Part shown: positions 9,376 to 17,985 of the stretch, piece by piece
Numbering within the stretch: position 1 is the stretch's first letter
Layout of the letters: the number at the start of each line of letters is the position of its first letter
Source of the DNA: Chlorobium sp.
Lineage (GTDB): Bacteria; Bacteroidota; Chlorobiia; Chlorobiales; Chlorobiaceae
Direction: 5' to 3'
DNA length: 64,000 nucleotides
Assembly (NCBI RefSeq): GCF_021740465.1
Contig: NZ_JAIOZR010000008.1
Coordinates: 29,630 to 93,629, forward strand
Made by a program: the position numbers and the translations under genes
The notes under the pieces: generated by a model
Databases searched by the model: none
Seen by the model: the letters and a program-made list of their open reading frames with translations, nothing else
What the model was told of the DNA's origin: nothing

Positions 9376-10719
9376 ATGACGGTTACAGATCCACGGAATT
9401 CTCTGACAATTGTAGATAACCGGACAGGAAAATCTTATGAGGTACCGATCGAACATGGTGCGGTCAATACCATGGAACTTCGTAACGTAAAGGTTTCCGA
9501 AGATGATTTCGGGTTGCTTGGCTATGATCCGGGGTATCTGAACACAGCATCCTGTAAAAGCAGGATCACCTACATTGACGGCGACAAAGGAATTCTCCGC
9601 TATCGCGGCTATCCTATCGAGCAGCTTGCCGAGAAGAGCTCCTTTCTTGAAACGGCATATCTTCTCATCAAGGGTGAACTGCCGGATAAAGACCGTCTGG
9701 CGGTATGGACCTTCAATATCCGTCATCATACCATGACCCACAACAATATCGTGAAGTTCATGGACGGCTTCCGCTACGATGCCCATCCGATGGGGATACT
9801 TGTCGGCACGGTCGGTGCGCTTTCAACCTTCTACCGGGATGCAAAGGATATCCAGAGCGAGGATTCCCGGAAACTGCAGGTCCGCCGGCTTATCGGCAAG
9901 ATTCCGACGCTTGCGGCCATGAGTTTCCGGCACAGTATGGGTTTTCCCTATGTAATGCCTGATAATGAGCTCACTTATGCAGGAAACTTTCTCTCGATGA
10001 TGTTCAAGATGACGGAACTTCGATACAAGCCGAATCCGGTGCTTGAAAGAGCTCTCGATGTTTTGTTTATTCTGCATGCCGATCACGAGCAGAACTGTTC
10101 GACCAGTTCCCTGAGAGCCGTAGCCAGTTCGGGTGTCGATCCTTTTTCGGCAATAGCCGCAGGGTGTGCGGCACTTTACGGGCCCCTGCATGGCGGTGCC
10201 AACGAAGCCGTTATCCGGATGCTCATGAAAATCGGTTCGGTCGATAAGGTTCCGGAATTCATCAAATCGGTTAAAGGTGGCGAAGGTCGTCTGATGGGTT
10301 TCGGCCACCGGGTCTATAAAAATTACGATCCGAGAGCGAAGATCATCAAGGATATCGCTTTCGAGGTGTTCGAGGAGACCGGCCGCAATCCGATGCTCGA
10401 TATCGCTCTCGAACTTGAACGAATCGCCCTCGAGGATGATTATTTTGTCAGCAGGAAACTCTATCCGAACGTTGATTTTTACTCAGGCCTTATTTATCAG
10501 GCTATGGGATTTCCCATGGATATGTTCCCGGTGCTGTTCGCAATCGGGAGAATTCCCGGATGGCTGGCCCAGTGGATCGAGCATGTCAAGGACGGCGAGC
10601 AGAAGATTGCCCGTCCGCGTCAGATCTATCTCGGAGAAGATGAACGCGAATTCATTCCCATGGAGAAACGCCCGAAAATAAGGCTTGACGAGCAGATGGC
10701 AGGGATCTGCAGGCTCTGA
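9376..10719 (+). CDS. gltA: Citrate synthase
   Basis: 447 residues, a full-length type II (hexameric-type) citrate synthase. Catalytic landmarks are visible: HADHEQNCSTSSLRA and GPLHGGANEAV (active-site His residues), GFGHRVYKNYDPRAK (oxaloacetate-binding His/Arg), and NVDFYSGLIYQAMGFP (catalytic Asp). It condenses oxaloacetate and acetyl-CoA. Green sulfur bacteria fix carbon by the reverse TCA cycle using ATP-citrate lyase, so this enzyme either works in mixotrophic growth or balances 2-oxoglutarate supply. gatC follows after 29 nt. Confidence 0.96.
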   Translation: MTVTDPRNSLTIVDNRTGKSYEVPIEHGAVNTMELRNVKVSEDDFGLLGYDPGYLNTASCKSRITYIDGDKGILRYRGYPIEQLAEKSSFLETAYLLIKGELPDKDRLAVWTFNIRHHTMTHNNIVKFMDGFRYDAHPMGILVGTVGALSTFYRDAKDIQSEDSRKLQVRRLIGKIPTLAAMSFRHSMGFPYVMPDNELTYAGNFLSMMFKMTELRYKPNPVLERALDVLFILHADHEQNCSTSSLRAVASSGVDPFSAIAAGCAALYGPLHGGANEAVIRMLMKIGSVDKVPEFIKSVKGGEGRLMGFGHRVYKNYDPRAKIIKDIAFEVFEETGRNPMLDIALELERIALEDDYFVSRKLYPNVDFYSGLIYQAMGFPMDMFPVLFAIGRIPGWLAQWIEHVKDGEQKIARPRQIYLGEDEREFIPMEKRPKIRLDEQMAGICRL

Positions 10720-10748
10720 TTTTATAATGATATAACTATACCAAATCA

Positions 10749-11036
10749 ATGTCTGTTACCAGAGACGATGTCGCCTATATAGCCGGTCTTGCCAGACTAC
10801 GCTTCAGTGATGATGAAATGGCGACGATGACCACGGAACTCAACAGTATTCTGCACTACGTGGAAAAACTCAACGAAATAGATACGGAGGGCGTCGAACC
10901 GCTCAGCAGCATTCACGACCAGGCCAATGTGCTCAGGGATGATACCGAAGGAGGATCCATTTCCACCGAGCTTGCCCTGCAGAACGCTCCTGACCGGCAG
11001 GACCGCTTTTTCAAGGTTCCAAAAGTGCTCGGGTAG
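10749..11036 (+). CDS. gatC: Aspartyl/glutamyl-tRNA amidotransferase subunit C
   Basis: 95 residues with the family pattern VAYIAGLARLRFSDDE, ILHYVEKLNEIDTEGVEP and a C-terminal PDRQDRFFKVPKVLG. GatC stabilises the GatAB complex that amidates misacylated Glu-tRNA(Gln) and/or Asp-tRNA(Asn). gatA and gatB are not in this window. It starts a short run of closely spaced small genes (DUF167, dtd, kdsB). Confidence 0.94.
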   Translation: MSVTRDDVAYIAGLARLRFSDDEMATMTTELNSILHYVEKLNEIDTEGVEPLSSIHDQANVLRDDTEGGSISTELALQNAPDRQDRFFKVPKVLG

Positions 11037-11047
11037 GGTTCAGGAAA

Positions 11048-11347
11048 GTGGAACTTCGGGAGAGAAACGGCGGGGTGCTTTTTCAGGTAAAGGCGCAGCC
11101 CCGCTCGTCGAAAAGCCGCCTTTGCGGAGAGTATGACGGGCGGCTGAAAGTCACCCTGAAGGCGGCTCCGGTCGATGATGCCGCAAACCGTGAGTGCTGT
11201 GCGCTGTTTGCGAAGCTGTTCGATGTGGCTCCCTCCCGGCTCAGCATTGTTGTCGGCATGAGTTCCCGCAACAAAACCGTCCGGGTTGATGGTATCTCTT
11301 TTGAAGAGGTCTCCCGGATTCTTCTTCGGGAGGTTTCCGTAAAATGA
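11048..11347 (+). CDS. DUF167/YggU family protein
   Basis: 99 residues beginning with a GTG codon 11 nt after gatC. The sequence carries the family features VKAQPRSSKSRLCGEYDGRLKVTLKAAPVDDAAN (given here only as landmarks QPRSSK, LKAAPVDDAAN) and LSIVVGMSSRNKTVRV. The family is a small conserved alpha/beta protein whose function is not established. It overlaps the dtd start by 4 nt (ATGA), so the two are likely cotranslated. Confidence 0.85.
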   Translation: MELRERNGGVLFQVKAQPRSSKSRLCGEYDGRLKVTLKAAPVDDAANRECCALFAKLFDVAPSRLSIVVGMSSRNKTVRVDGISFEEVSRILLREVSVK

Positions 11348-11796
11348 GGGCGGTTGTACAGCGGGTGCTTTCGGCTTCGGTCACAGCCGGCAGCCAGCGA
11401 CGATCGGAAATTGGCAGTGGTCTTCTCGTGCTGCTCGGTGTGGCTCCCGGTGACACTGATGCCGATGCTGAATGGATGAGCAGGAAGCTGGTGCATCTGA
11501 GGATTTTTGACGACGATGCAGGCAGAATGAACCGCTCGGTACTCGATACCGGGGGAGAGATGCTTCTGGTATCGCAGTTTACCCTTTACGGAGATGCGAG
11601 CAGGGGGAACCGTCCGGGGTTTTCCGGTTCCGCAGACTTTGATGCCGCCCGGCCGCTCTATGAATCGGTTGTCCGCCTGAGCGGGTTGCAGCTTGGCAGG
11701 CCGGTCAGGACAGGATGGTACGGCGAAGCCATGCAGGTGGCTCTTGTCAACAATGGCCCGGTAACCCTTATTCTCGATACCCCCCAACGCCCATGA
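11344..11796 (+). CDS. dtd: D-aminoacyl-tRNA deacylase
   Basis: 150 residues with both signature motifs of the family: SQFTLYGD (the Ser-Gln-Phe-Thr motif) and [11 protein letters not shown] (the cross-subunit Gly-Pro motif). The N-terminus [13 protein letters not shown] is also typical. The enzyme releases D-amino acids from mischarged tRNAs as translational quality control. ATGA overlaps link it to the genes on both sides. Confidence 0.95.
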   Translation: MRAVVQRVLSASVTAGSQRRSEIGSGLLVLLGVAPGDTDADAEWMSRKLVHLRIFDDDAGRMNRSVLDTGGEMLLVSQFTLYGDASRGNRPGFSGSADFDAARPLYESVVRLSGLQLGRPVRTGWYGEAMQVALVNNGPVTLILDTPQRP

Positions 11797-12536
11797 AAGC
11801 AGTTATCCTGATTCCGGCAAGGCTTGATTCAAGCCGGTTGCCGAATAAAATGCTTGCCGATCTTGAGGGCGAGCCGCTGATCGTGCGTACCTGGCGGCAG
11901 GCCGTTCAGTCGAAATATGCCGACAGGATTGTTGTTGCTACCGACAGCCGGGAGATTGCCGGAGCACTGGAAGCATATGGTGCCGAAGTGATGATGACCT
12001 CTCCGGATGCGCGTTGCGGAACCGAGCGTATAGCCGAAGCTGCAAGGAGCATCGATGCCGAAGTGTTTCTGAACCTTCAGGGAGATGAGCCGCTGATAGA
12101 CCCCTGCAATATCGATCTTTGCCTGGAGCCTTTTCTCGGCGCCAATCCACCCGATTGTTCCACGCTGGTTTTTCCGATGCTTTCGGACGATTGCCGGCAG
12201 ATTGAAGACCCCAATGTTGTCAAGGCCGTTCTCGACAGGAACGGCAACGCGCTTTATTTTTCAAGGAGTCCGGTGCCCTTTCAGCGGGATGTGTATGCTG
12301 CAACCCAGTTCTACCGCCACATAGGGCTCTATGCGTTCAGCGCCGATGTTCTGCAGCGCTTCGCATCCCTTTCCCCCTCCATGCTTGAACTGGCCGAATC
12401 GCTCGAACAGCTCAGGCTGCTTGAAAACGGCTTCAGGATCCGGTGCGTCACGACCACCGTCGATCATCCCGGCGTCAATACCCGGGAAGATCTCGAACTG
12501 GTGCGCCGGATGCTCAGGGAATCGGTTTCCCGCTGA
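11793..12536 (+). CDS. kdsB: 3-Deoxy-manno-octulosonate (KDO) cytidylyltransferase
   Basis: 247 residues starting [19 protein letters not shown], the nucleotide-binding loop of CMP-sugar synthetases. Further motifs are [20 protein letters not shown] and [14 protein letters not shown]. KdsB activates KDO as CMP-KDO for the LPS inner core, in keeping with a Gram-negative cell. The start was set at 11793, overlapping the dtd stop by 4 nt; an upstream frame from 11715 is an artefact. The 3' end overlaps the convergent xseA by 23 bp. Confidence 0.93.
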   Translation: MKAVILIPARLDSSRLPNKMLADLEGEPLIVRTWRQAVQSKYADRIVVATDSREIAGALEAYGAEVMMTSPDARCGTERIAEAARSIDAEVFLNLQGDEPLIDPCNIDLCLEPFLGANPPDCSTLVFPMLSDDCRQIEDPNVVKAVLDRNGNALYFSRSPVPFQRDVYAATQFYRHIGLYAFSADVLQRFASLSPSMLELAESLEQLRLLENGFRIRCVTTTVDHPGVNTREDLELVRRMLRESVSR

Positions 12537-13722
12537 CCGTAGCCGTTACACTGCCGTCGTGAAAGAGGATTTCAGCCCGGTCGGAGCACTCGAGCTCCCC
12601 TGATCCGGTAATGAAGCGCCCCTCTTTTTTTACCAGCGCATAACCCCGCTCAAGCGTTTTGCGGTAGTCAAGCAACGCCAGATGCTGATTTGCTCCGGCG
12701 AACTCCACGGCTTTCTGCAGCCATTTTCTTCTGACGGATTGGGCAAGCAGTTCAGGAATGCTTTCAAGCTTTTCCGATAGCTGCTGCAGCTGTATAAGCG
12801 GGCGGTTGAACGCATAACTCTGCCGCAGCGAGTCGATTTCCATTTCGGCACCGTCCAGTTTCGCCTGCACGAGGGTGTTCCGGCGCAATTGAAGGTTGTC
12901 GATGGTTTTCAGGAGATCCATTCTGTCGGGGACGGCCAGTTCGGCGGCCATCGAGGGAGTTCCAGCCCGGAGATCGGCAACCATGTCGGCTATGGTGAGA
13001 TCGGTTTCATGGCCGACGGCGCTGATGACGGGTATCGATGAACGGTAGATCGCCTCGGCAACCCGCTCTTCGTTGAACGCCTGCAGATCCTCCATGGACC
13101 CGCCTCCGCGGGCGACAATCAGCACATCCGTATGGTGCAGGGGATTTGCCGGATTGTTGAAATACTCGATTCCCCGCACTACATCCCTTGCGGCATCGGC
13201 GCCCTGCACCTTGACGGGGTAGAGCAGAATGCGTGCAGCGGGAAAACGGCGTTCGATCACCTTGCCCATATCCTCGATTACCGCGCCGGTGGGAGAGGTG
13301 ATGATTCCGATGGACTCAGGTACTCGCGGCAGCTTTTTTTTTCTTTCCGGGTTGAAATAACCGGCTTTTGCGAGTTTCTGGAGCAGCAGGGCAAAGGCCT
13401 GTTGCAGCAGCCCCTGTCCAGCCGCATGGATGGCGGTGCAGATGAGCTGATACCGTCCTGATGGGGGATAAACCTCCAGTCGTCCTTCAGCCAGAACCTC
13501 CATGCCGTCCTGCAGTTCGATACCGATCCGGCTCCCGGTGTTCTTCCAGATCACCGCTGCGATCTGTGCCTGTTCATCCTTGAGGGTCATGTAGCTGTGA
13601 CCGGAGCTGTGCCGCTTGTAATTGGAGATCTCACCTTTTACCCTCACCAGAGGGAAGAGGCTTTCAAGCTCGTTTTTGATCTGAAGTGTCAGTTCACTGA
13701 CCGAAAGTGTGGCTTGGCTCAT
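12514..13722 (-). CDS. xseA: Exodeoxyribonuclease VII large subunit
   Basis: 402 residues. The N-terminal OB fold shows [20 protein letters not shown]; the catalytic domain shows [32 protein letters not shown] and [18 protein letters not shown] with the conserved Gly-rich, His and Asp residues. The C-terminal third is predicted coiled coil. The enzyme degrades single-stranded DNA with XseB; no xseB is visible next to it. It is transcribed against kdsB and divergently from the HU/SPOR gene. Confidence 0.96.
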   Translation of the reverse strand: MSQATLSVSELTLQIKNELESLFPLVRVKGEISNYKRHSSGHSYMTLKDEQAQIAAVIWKNTGSRIGIELQDGMEVLAEGRLEVYPPSGRYQLICTAIHAAGQGLLQQAFALLLQKLAKAGYFNPERKKKLPRVPESIGIITSPTGAVIEDMGKVIERRFPAARILLYPVKVQGADAARDVVRGIEYFNNPANPLHHTDVLIVARGGGSMEDLQAFNEERVAEAIYRSSIPVISAVGHETDLTIADMVADLRAGTPSMAAELAVPDRMDLLKTIDNLQLRRNTLVQAKLDGAEMEIDSLRQSYAFNRPLIQLQQLSEKLESIPELLAQSVRRKWLQKAVEFAGANQHLALLDYRKTLERGYALVKKEGRFITGSGELECSDRAEILFHDGSVTATVSGKPIP

Positions 13723-13903
13723 CAGGATGATGCGGACAATGTTGGAAAGGCATCTTCACCATAGATAACAAAAAACCGGGGAAAAACAGGCGGGCTTCAT
13801 TGTACACCCGATTCGGGACGCCGATGGCCGGGTATGATTTGCAGAGGATATATTATATTGAAACCCGAAAGCTATCGAAGGGCAACGCTCTGACCATGCA
13901 ATT

Positions 13904-14905
13904 ATGACACTTCGTACCGGAAAAGATATTTCCCTGCCTGACGGCGCAGAACGTGATGCGTCGGCGGAGCGGTATTTTCCGGCGCTTTCGGGCGTCATGT
14001 GTGCAGAACTGCTCGAAAACCGTTCGGTTTCGGTTTCCGGTCTTGGCGTGTTCACCATCAGGCACTCTCCGGCTGAACGGCGCTCAGGAAAAGAGGGGCT
14101 GCGGTATCATCCTCCCGAAAACCGGGTGGTTTTCGAAAAAGGTTCCGTGGCTGCTCCGGTTTTCATGAAGTTGATCTCTGCGCGCATGCATCTCGACCGT
14201 CCTGAGTGCGCACGTCTTGCAGCCGCTTTACCGGTGTTTTTTAAAAGCAGGATGAAAGAGCGGGGAGAGATTGTTTTTTCCGGTTTCGGCACTCTGCATT
14301 CAGAAAAGGGGAGCTGGAGGTTTGAGGCAGACGTGCAGCTTGAAGAGCTTATAAACAGTGAATACCACAACCTGGGAGCGATTCCCCTCTCTTTACCGCA
14401 CCATTCCGAGCCGCTCAAGCGGAAGCTGCTGCTTCCGGTTATGGTGGCAGCCGGTATCGTTCTGACGGCAATCGCGTTGCTTTTTGTTTTTTTACGGCAT
14501 AATCCGGAGAAGTTGCCGGTTGCCGCGGAGCGCCCTTCCGTCTCTCTTTCCGTTTCCGACACGGCAGGTTCAGCCGAGAGCGGGGAGGTGAAGATCGATA
14601 ACGGAACATCGGCGCAGGAGGGAGTACTTCTTGAAGAAGGTGAGTATGCAGTCGTTCTGGCAACCTTTCAACAGAAACAGACTGCCCTGCAGGAGCTTAG
14701 CCGGGTAAGCGTTCCCGGAACCCTGGTTTTTATCTGGCCGGTTACCGGCGGCGGGCGTCAGTATTACCGGCTTGCTGCCGGCAGATTCAGAAGTTCCGAA
14801 ACCGCTGCTGCATGGATGGATTCCATCGGCCTCGGCAGGGAGAGGAAAGTCTATATACAACAAGCAAAGAGGAGGGTAGTATCGCATGGAGAAGAAGGGT
14901 TGTAA
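13904..14905 (+). CDS. HU-like domain, transmembrane and SPOR domain protein
   Basis: 333 residues with an unusual architecture. Residues about 20-150 contain two diverged HU-type modules (VSVSGLGVFTIRHSPAERR, then GEIVFSGFGTLHSEKGSW; each has the short beta-hairpin seen in CCDC81-like HU domains). A single membrane helix spans about 175-197 (LLLPVMVAAGIVLTAIALL). The C-terminal part from about 245 (EYAVVLATFQQKQTALQEL, YYRLAAGRFRSSETAAAW) fits a SPOR domain, which binds denuded septal peptidoglycan. This would place the HU part in the cytoplasm and SPOR in the periplasm, suggesting a link between DNA and the division site. Overlaps bchY by 20 bp. Confidence 0.78.
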   Translation: MTLRTGKDISLPDGAERDASAERYFPALSGVMCAELLENRSVSVSGLGVFTIRHSPAERRSGKEGLRYHPPENRVVFEKGSVAAPVFMKLISARMHLDRPECARLAAALPVFFKSRMKERGEIVFSGFGTLHSEKGSWRFEADVQLEELINSEYHNLGAIPLSLPHHSEPLKRKLLLPVMVAAGIVLTAIALLFVFLRHNPEKLPVAAERPSVSLSVSDTAGSAESGEVKIDNGTSAQEGVLLEEGEYAVVLATFQQKQTALQELSRVSVPGTLVFIWPVTGGGRQYYRLAAGRFRSSETAAAWMDSIGLGRERKVYIQQAKRRVVSHGEEGL

Positions 14906-16124
14906 CAAACTGCATCCCCAGTCGATGTGTCCTGCATTCGGAGGTTTGCGGGTACTGATGAGAATCGACGGCGTTCAGGTTTGTCTTGTTGCCGACCAGG
15001 GCTGTGCCTACGGGCTGACGTTCGTTTCGCACTTCTATGCTGCCCGCAAGTCGATTGTTACGCCTGAATTGATGAACGTTCAGATTTCCGGCGGCACCAT
15101 GATCGACGACGTTCGAAGGACGATCGCCGAAATTGCCCTCGACCCGGCAGTCAAATTCATTCCTGTTGTCAGTACCTGTGTTGCCGAAACAGCGGGGATA
15201 GCGGAAGAACTGCTGCCCCGTAAAGCAGGAAATGCCGATGTTCTGCTGGTACGTCTTCCGGCTTTTCAGCTGCGTACTCACCCCGAGGCAAAAGATGTTA
15301 CCGTTGCGACGCTGCTCAGACGCTTCGCTGCGCCGGACGGCGAAAAAAAGAAAAAATCTCTGGTGATTCTCGGCGAAATCTTTCCTGTCGATGCCATGAC
15401 TATCGGGAGTGTGCTGCAGAAAATCGGTGTCGAGTCGGTTATCGCCCTGCCGGGTACGTCGCTTGAAGACTATATGGAGGCCGGAAGAGCGTCAGCCTGT
15501 GCGGTGCTGCACCCTTTTTATGAGCGTACCGCCCGGTTTTTTGAGGAAAACGGTGCAGTAATCGTTAAAGGCAATCCTATCGGGGCGAACGGAACGGCGC
15601 AGTGGATAGAGCGTGTAGGCGAAGCGCTCGAGCTCGACAGCGGGCTTGTCGCCTCCGTGGCGGAAGAGGAGCGCCTGAAAGCCCGTGACGTCATGATGCG
15701 TTTCGGCAATCTGCAGGGCAGCGTCATCGTTGCCGGTTACGAAGGCAACGAACTGCCTGTAGTCAGGCTGTTGCTCGAAGCCGGACTTGACGTGCCCTAT
15801 GCCTCGACCTCGATTGCCCGCATGCCTCTCGGGGAGGAGGACCACAAGGTGCTCTCCATGCTTGGAACCGAAATCCGGTACCGGAAATATCTTGAAGAGG
15901 ACATGGACGCAGTCATGCGGTACAGGCCCGACCTGGTGATCGGCACCACCTCGCTCGACAGTTTTGCCAAGGAACAGGGTATCCCCGCTATTTATTATAC
16001 CAACAACATTTCCGCACGCCCTCTCTTTTTCGCTGCCGGAGCGGCTACCGTACTCGGCATGGTGAGCGGCCTGCTTGCCCGGAAGGAGGTGTTCCGCTCG
16101 ATGAAGGAGTATTTTACAACGTAA
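14886..16124 (+). CDS. bchY: Chlorophyllide a reductase subunit Y
   Basis: 412 residues of the nitrogenase-like subunit family. Characteristic stretches are CPAFGGLRVLMRIDGV, QGCAYGLTFVSHFYAARKS and VSTCVAETAGI, with cysteines suited to hold the [4Fe-4S] cluster shared with BchZ. BchXYZ reduces ring B of chlorophyllide a on the path to bacteriochlorophyll a, which green sulfur bacteria need for reaction centres and the FMO protein. The start (MEKKGCNKLHP) lies 20 bp inside the preceding gene. No other bch gene is adjacent, so it is separated from bchX and bchZ unless they lie outside the window. Confidence 0.9.
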   Translation: MEKKGCNKLHPQSMCPAFGGLRVLMRIDGVQVCLVADQGCAYGLTFVSHFYAARKSIVTPELMNVQISGGTMIDDVRRTIAEIALDPAVKFIPVVSTCVAETAGIAEELLPRKAGNADVLLVRLPAFQLRTHPEAKDVTVATLLRRFAAPDGEKKKKSLVILGEIFPVDAMTIGSVLQKIGVESVIALPGTSLEDYMEAGRASACAVLHPFYERTARFFEENGAVIVKGNPIGANGTAQWIERVGEALELDSGLVASVAEEERLKARDVMMRFGNLQGSVIVAGYEGNELPVVRLLLEAGLDVPYASTSIARMPLGEEDHKVLSMLGTEIRYRKYLEEDMDAVMRYRPDLVIGTTSLDSFAKEQGIPAIYYTNNISARPLFFAAGAATVLGMVSGLLARKEVFRSMKEYFTT

Positions 16125-16248
16125 CTGCAAGCTGCCCCTTCGTCAGGCTGATCGCAGCATGACGTCGCTCTTGGAATTCCGCAGGGGGGCGATATCGTCA
16201 GCCGATCTCCGTCCCACAATTCAAGCCCGGCGTCACAAGCGCAAACCC

Positions 16249-17219
16249 CATGTCTGGAGGATGTTCCGGATCTACCGACATGCCGCCCCTACGGGGCTGG
16301 GGAAAAAACAACCATCCCCATGTCTGGAGGCTGTTCCGATTCTACCGACATGCCGCCCCTACGGGGCTGGGGAAAAAACAACCATCCCCATGTCTGGAGG
16401 CTGTTCCGATTCTACCGACATGCCGCCCCTACGGGGCTGGGGAAAAAACAATCCTCCCCATGTCTGGAGGCTGTTCCGATTCTACCGACATGCCGCCCCT
16501 ACGGGGCTGGAGGGAAAAACAACCCTCCCCATGTCTGGAGGGTGTTCCGGATCTACCGACATGCCGCCCCTACGGGGCTGGGGAAAAAACAACCCTCCCC
16601 ATGTCTGGAGGATGTTCCGATTTTACCGACCTGCCGCCCCTACGGGGCTGGAGGGAAAAACAAAACCCCCCATGACGGGAGGATGTTCCGATTCTACCGA
16701 CATGCCGCCCCTACGGGGCTGGAGGGAAAAACAAAACCCCCCATGACGGGAGGATGTTCCGATTCTACCGACATGCCGCCCCTACGGGGCTGGGGAAAAA
16801 AACAACCATCCCCATGTCTGGAGGATGTTCCGATTTTACCGACCTGCCGCCCCTACGGGGCTGGGGAAAAAACAACCCTCCCCCCAAGTCTGGAGGATGT
16901 TCCGGATCTACCGACATGCCGCCCCTCCGGGGCTGGGGAAAAAACAACCCTCCCCATGTCTGGAGGATGTTCCGATTTTACCGACCTGCCGCCCCTACGG
17001 GGCTGGGGAAAAAACAACCATCCCCATGTCTGGAGGATGTTCCGGATCTACCGACCTGCCGCCCCTACGGGGCTGGGGAAAAAACAACCATCCCCCCATG
17101 TCTGGAGGATGTTCCGGATCTACCGACATGCCGCCCCTACGGGGCTGGGAAAAAAACAACCATCCCCATGTCTGGAGGATGTTCCGATTCTACCGACATG
17201 CCGCCCCTACGGGGCTGGG
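16249..17219 (+). repeat. Tandem array of 70-72 bp repeats (13 full units plus a partial one)
   Basis: Units begin at CATGTCTGGAGG (16249, 16319, 16389, 16459, 16530, 16600, 16671, 16742, 16813, 16885, 16955, 17025, 17097 and partial 17167). Each holds GATGTTCCG-TCTACCGAC, a short palindrome GCCCCTACGGGGC and an A-rich tail followed by a C-run. Unit lengths are 70, 71 or 72, varying mainly at the A-run, the GGAGGG junction and the C-run. Variants alternate in mosaic fashion (GGATCTACC versus GATTCTACC; CATGCC versus CCTGCC; ATGTCTGG versus ATGACGGG), which suggests unequal exchange. No unit has a stop codon in any forward frame, so long frames run through the array; I do not regard them as genes. 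Confidence 0.97.
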
Positions 17220-17245
17220 CAGCGCCATAGCATCTTCTCTTCAAA

Positions 17246-17271
17246 CCCCGTAGGGGTGCCATGTCGGTAGA
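17246..17271 (-). repeat. Inverted degenerate copy of the array unit
   Basis: Reading the minus strand gives TCTACCGACATGGCACCCCTACGGGG, which matches the core of the tandem unit with two inserted or changed bases. It lies 27 bp beyond the array in the opposite orientation. Confidence 0.8.
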
Positions 17272-17298
17272 TGAGCCCCCCCCTTCCCCCTCTTCAAA

Positions 17299-17322
17299 GC
17301 CCAATAGGGGCGACATAACGGT
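17299..17322 (-). repeat. Second inverted, more decayed copy of the array unit
   Basis: The minus strand reads ACCGTTATGTCGCCCCTATTGGGC, alignable to ACCGACATGCCGCCCCTACGGGGC with several changes. Both this and the copy at 17246 are preceded on the plus strand by CTCTTCAAA, so the two inverted copies share a longer unit of their own. Confidence 0.65.
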
Positions 17323-17488
17323 CACACCGGGTGTCAACCCGTCGTCACAAGCGCCAAATCGATATTTATGCCGATATTCCAGCTCTGCCGATATATTGTT
17401 TCCGACCTGTCGGGGCTGGGGAGAACGCCGAAAATCAGGAATTTTAACGCCTGTTCTCATCGAAAATGCAGCACAGCAGTAAAAAAAC

Positions 17489-17517
17489 TTGCCATTCGGA
17501 TTTATTTATGGTATATT
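17489..17517 (+). promoter_or_regulatory. Sigma-70-type promoter of the arsenic operon
   Basis: TTGCCA (17489-17494) and TATATT (17512-17517) are separated by exactly 17 bp and lie 25 bp upstream of the arsR start. Both boxes are close to the TTGACA/TATAAT consensus. Confidence 0.7.
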
Positions 17518-17527
17518 TACGATGAAC
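17511..17527 (+). promoter_or_regulatory. Candidate ArsR operator overlapping the -10 box
   Basis: The 17-mer GTATATTTACGATGAAC is an imperfect palindrome that covers the -10 box. It matches the 17-mer at 17952 at 14 of 17 positions. Binding here would block transcription of arsR and the genes after it. The assignment to ArsR is inferred from position. Confidence 0.5.
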
Positions 17528-17541
17528 TAACAAGGGGATCG

Positions 17542-17877
17542 ATGCAGAGAACGTTATCGCCAGTCACGTACAGCAATCAGGAGGAGGCTGTTGCCGGTAT
17601 AGCCAAGGCGCTCAGCCATCCGGTACGGGTAAAAATTCTCAGGCTGCTTGCCGGAGAAGCCTGCTGTTTCACCGGTGAGTTGACGGAAGTGATTCCGATG
17701 GCCCAGTCAACCATTTCCCAGCATCTGAAAGCGCTGCTCGAAGCGGGTCTTATTCAGGGGGAGATCGATCCCCCCAAGGTGAAGTACTGCATCAACAGGG
17801 AGAACTGGAAGATTGCGCAGGCGTTGTTTGAAGGTTTTTTTTCCGAGGGGCACTCTACCGCAGGATGCGACTGCTGA
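17542..17877 (+). CDS. arsR: ArsR-family metalloregulator
   Basis: 111 residues. The winged-helix core is clear: GIAKALSHPVRVKILRLLA, then the recognition helix QSTISQHLKALLEAGL. Cysteines that could sense arsenite or another thiophilic metal are Cys41-Cys42 (in EACCFTGEL, the place where ArsR proteins carry their sensor cysteines), Cys83, and the C-terminal Cys109/Cys111. I start it at 17542 after AAGGGG; the frame extends upstream to 17368 but without coding character. It heads an operon of arsenic genes and probably represses it. Confidence 0.9.
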   Translation: MQRTLSPVTYSNQEEAVAGIAKALSHPVRVKILRLLAGEACCFTGELTEVIPMAQSTISQHLKALLEAGLIQGEIDPPKVKYCINRENWKIAQALFEGFFSEGHSTAGCDC

Positions 17878-17951
17878 TGGATGCCGGCAGGGGAACCCTC
17901 GTCAGGAAGCGCAGTATGGACAGGTTAAGCTTTTTTTTGTTTTTAAGGATC

Positions 17952-17968
17952 GTTTATTTGCGATAAAC
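17952..17968 (+). promoter_or_regulatory. 17-bp palindrome upstream of the thioredoxin-like gene
   Basis: GTTTAT-TTGCG-ATAAAC is a perfect 6-bp inverted repeat with a 5-nt spacer, 17 bp before the start at 17986. It resembles the element in the arsR promoter at 17511 (14 of 17 identical), so it may be a second operator for an internal promoter. Confidence 0.5.
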
Positions 17969-17985
17969 AATAAGATAACAGAAAG

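Noticed and set aside
16159..17270. Several long frames (up to 316 codons) through the tandem array
   Set aside because: They come from a stop-free repeat unit and exist in all forward frames, with no distinct start or homology; treated as repeat DNA.
17246..17322. CRISPR-like array near the tandem repeats
   Set aside because: Repeat units abut without unique spacers and no cas gene is present.
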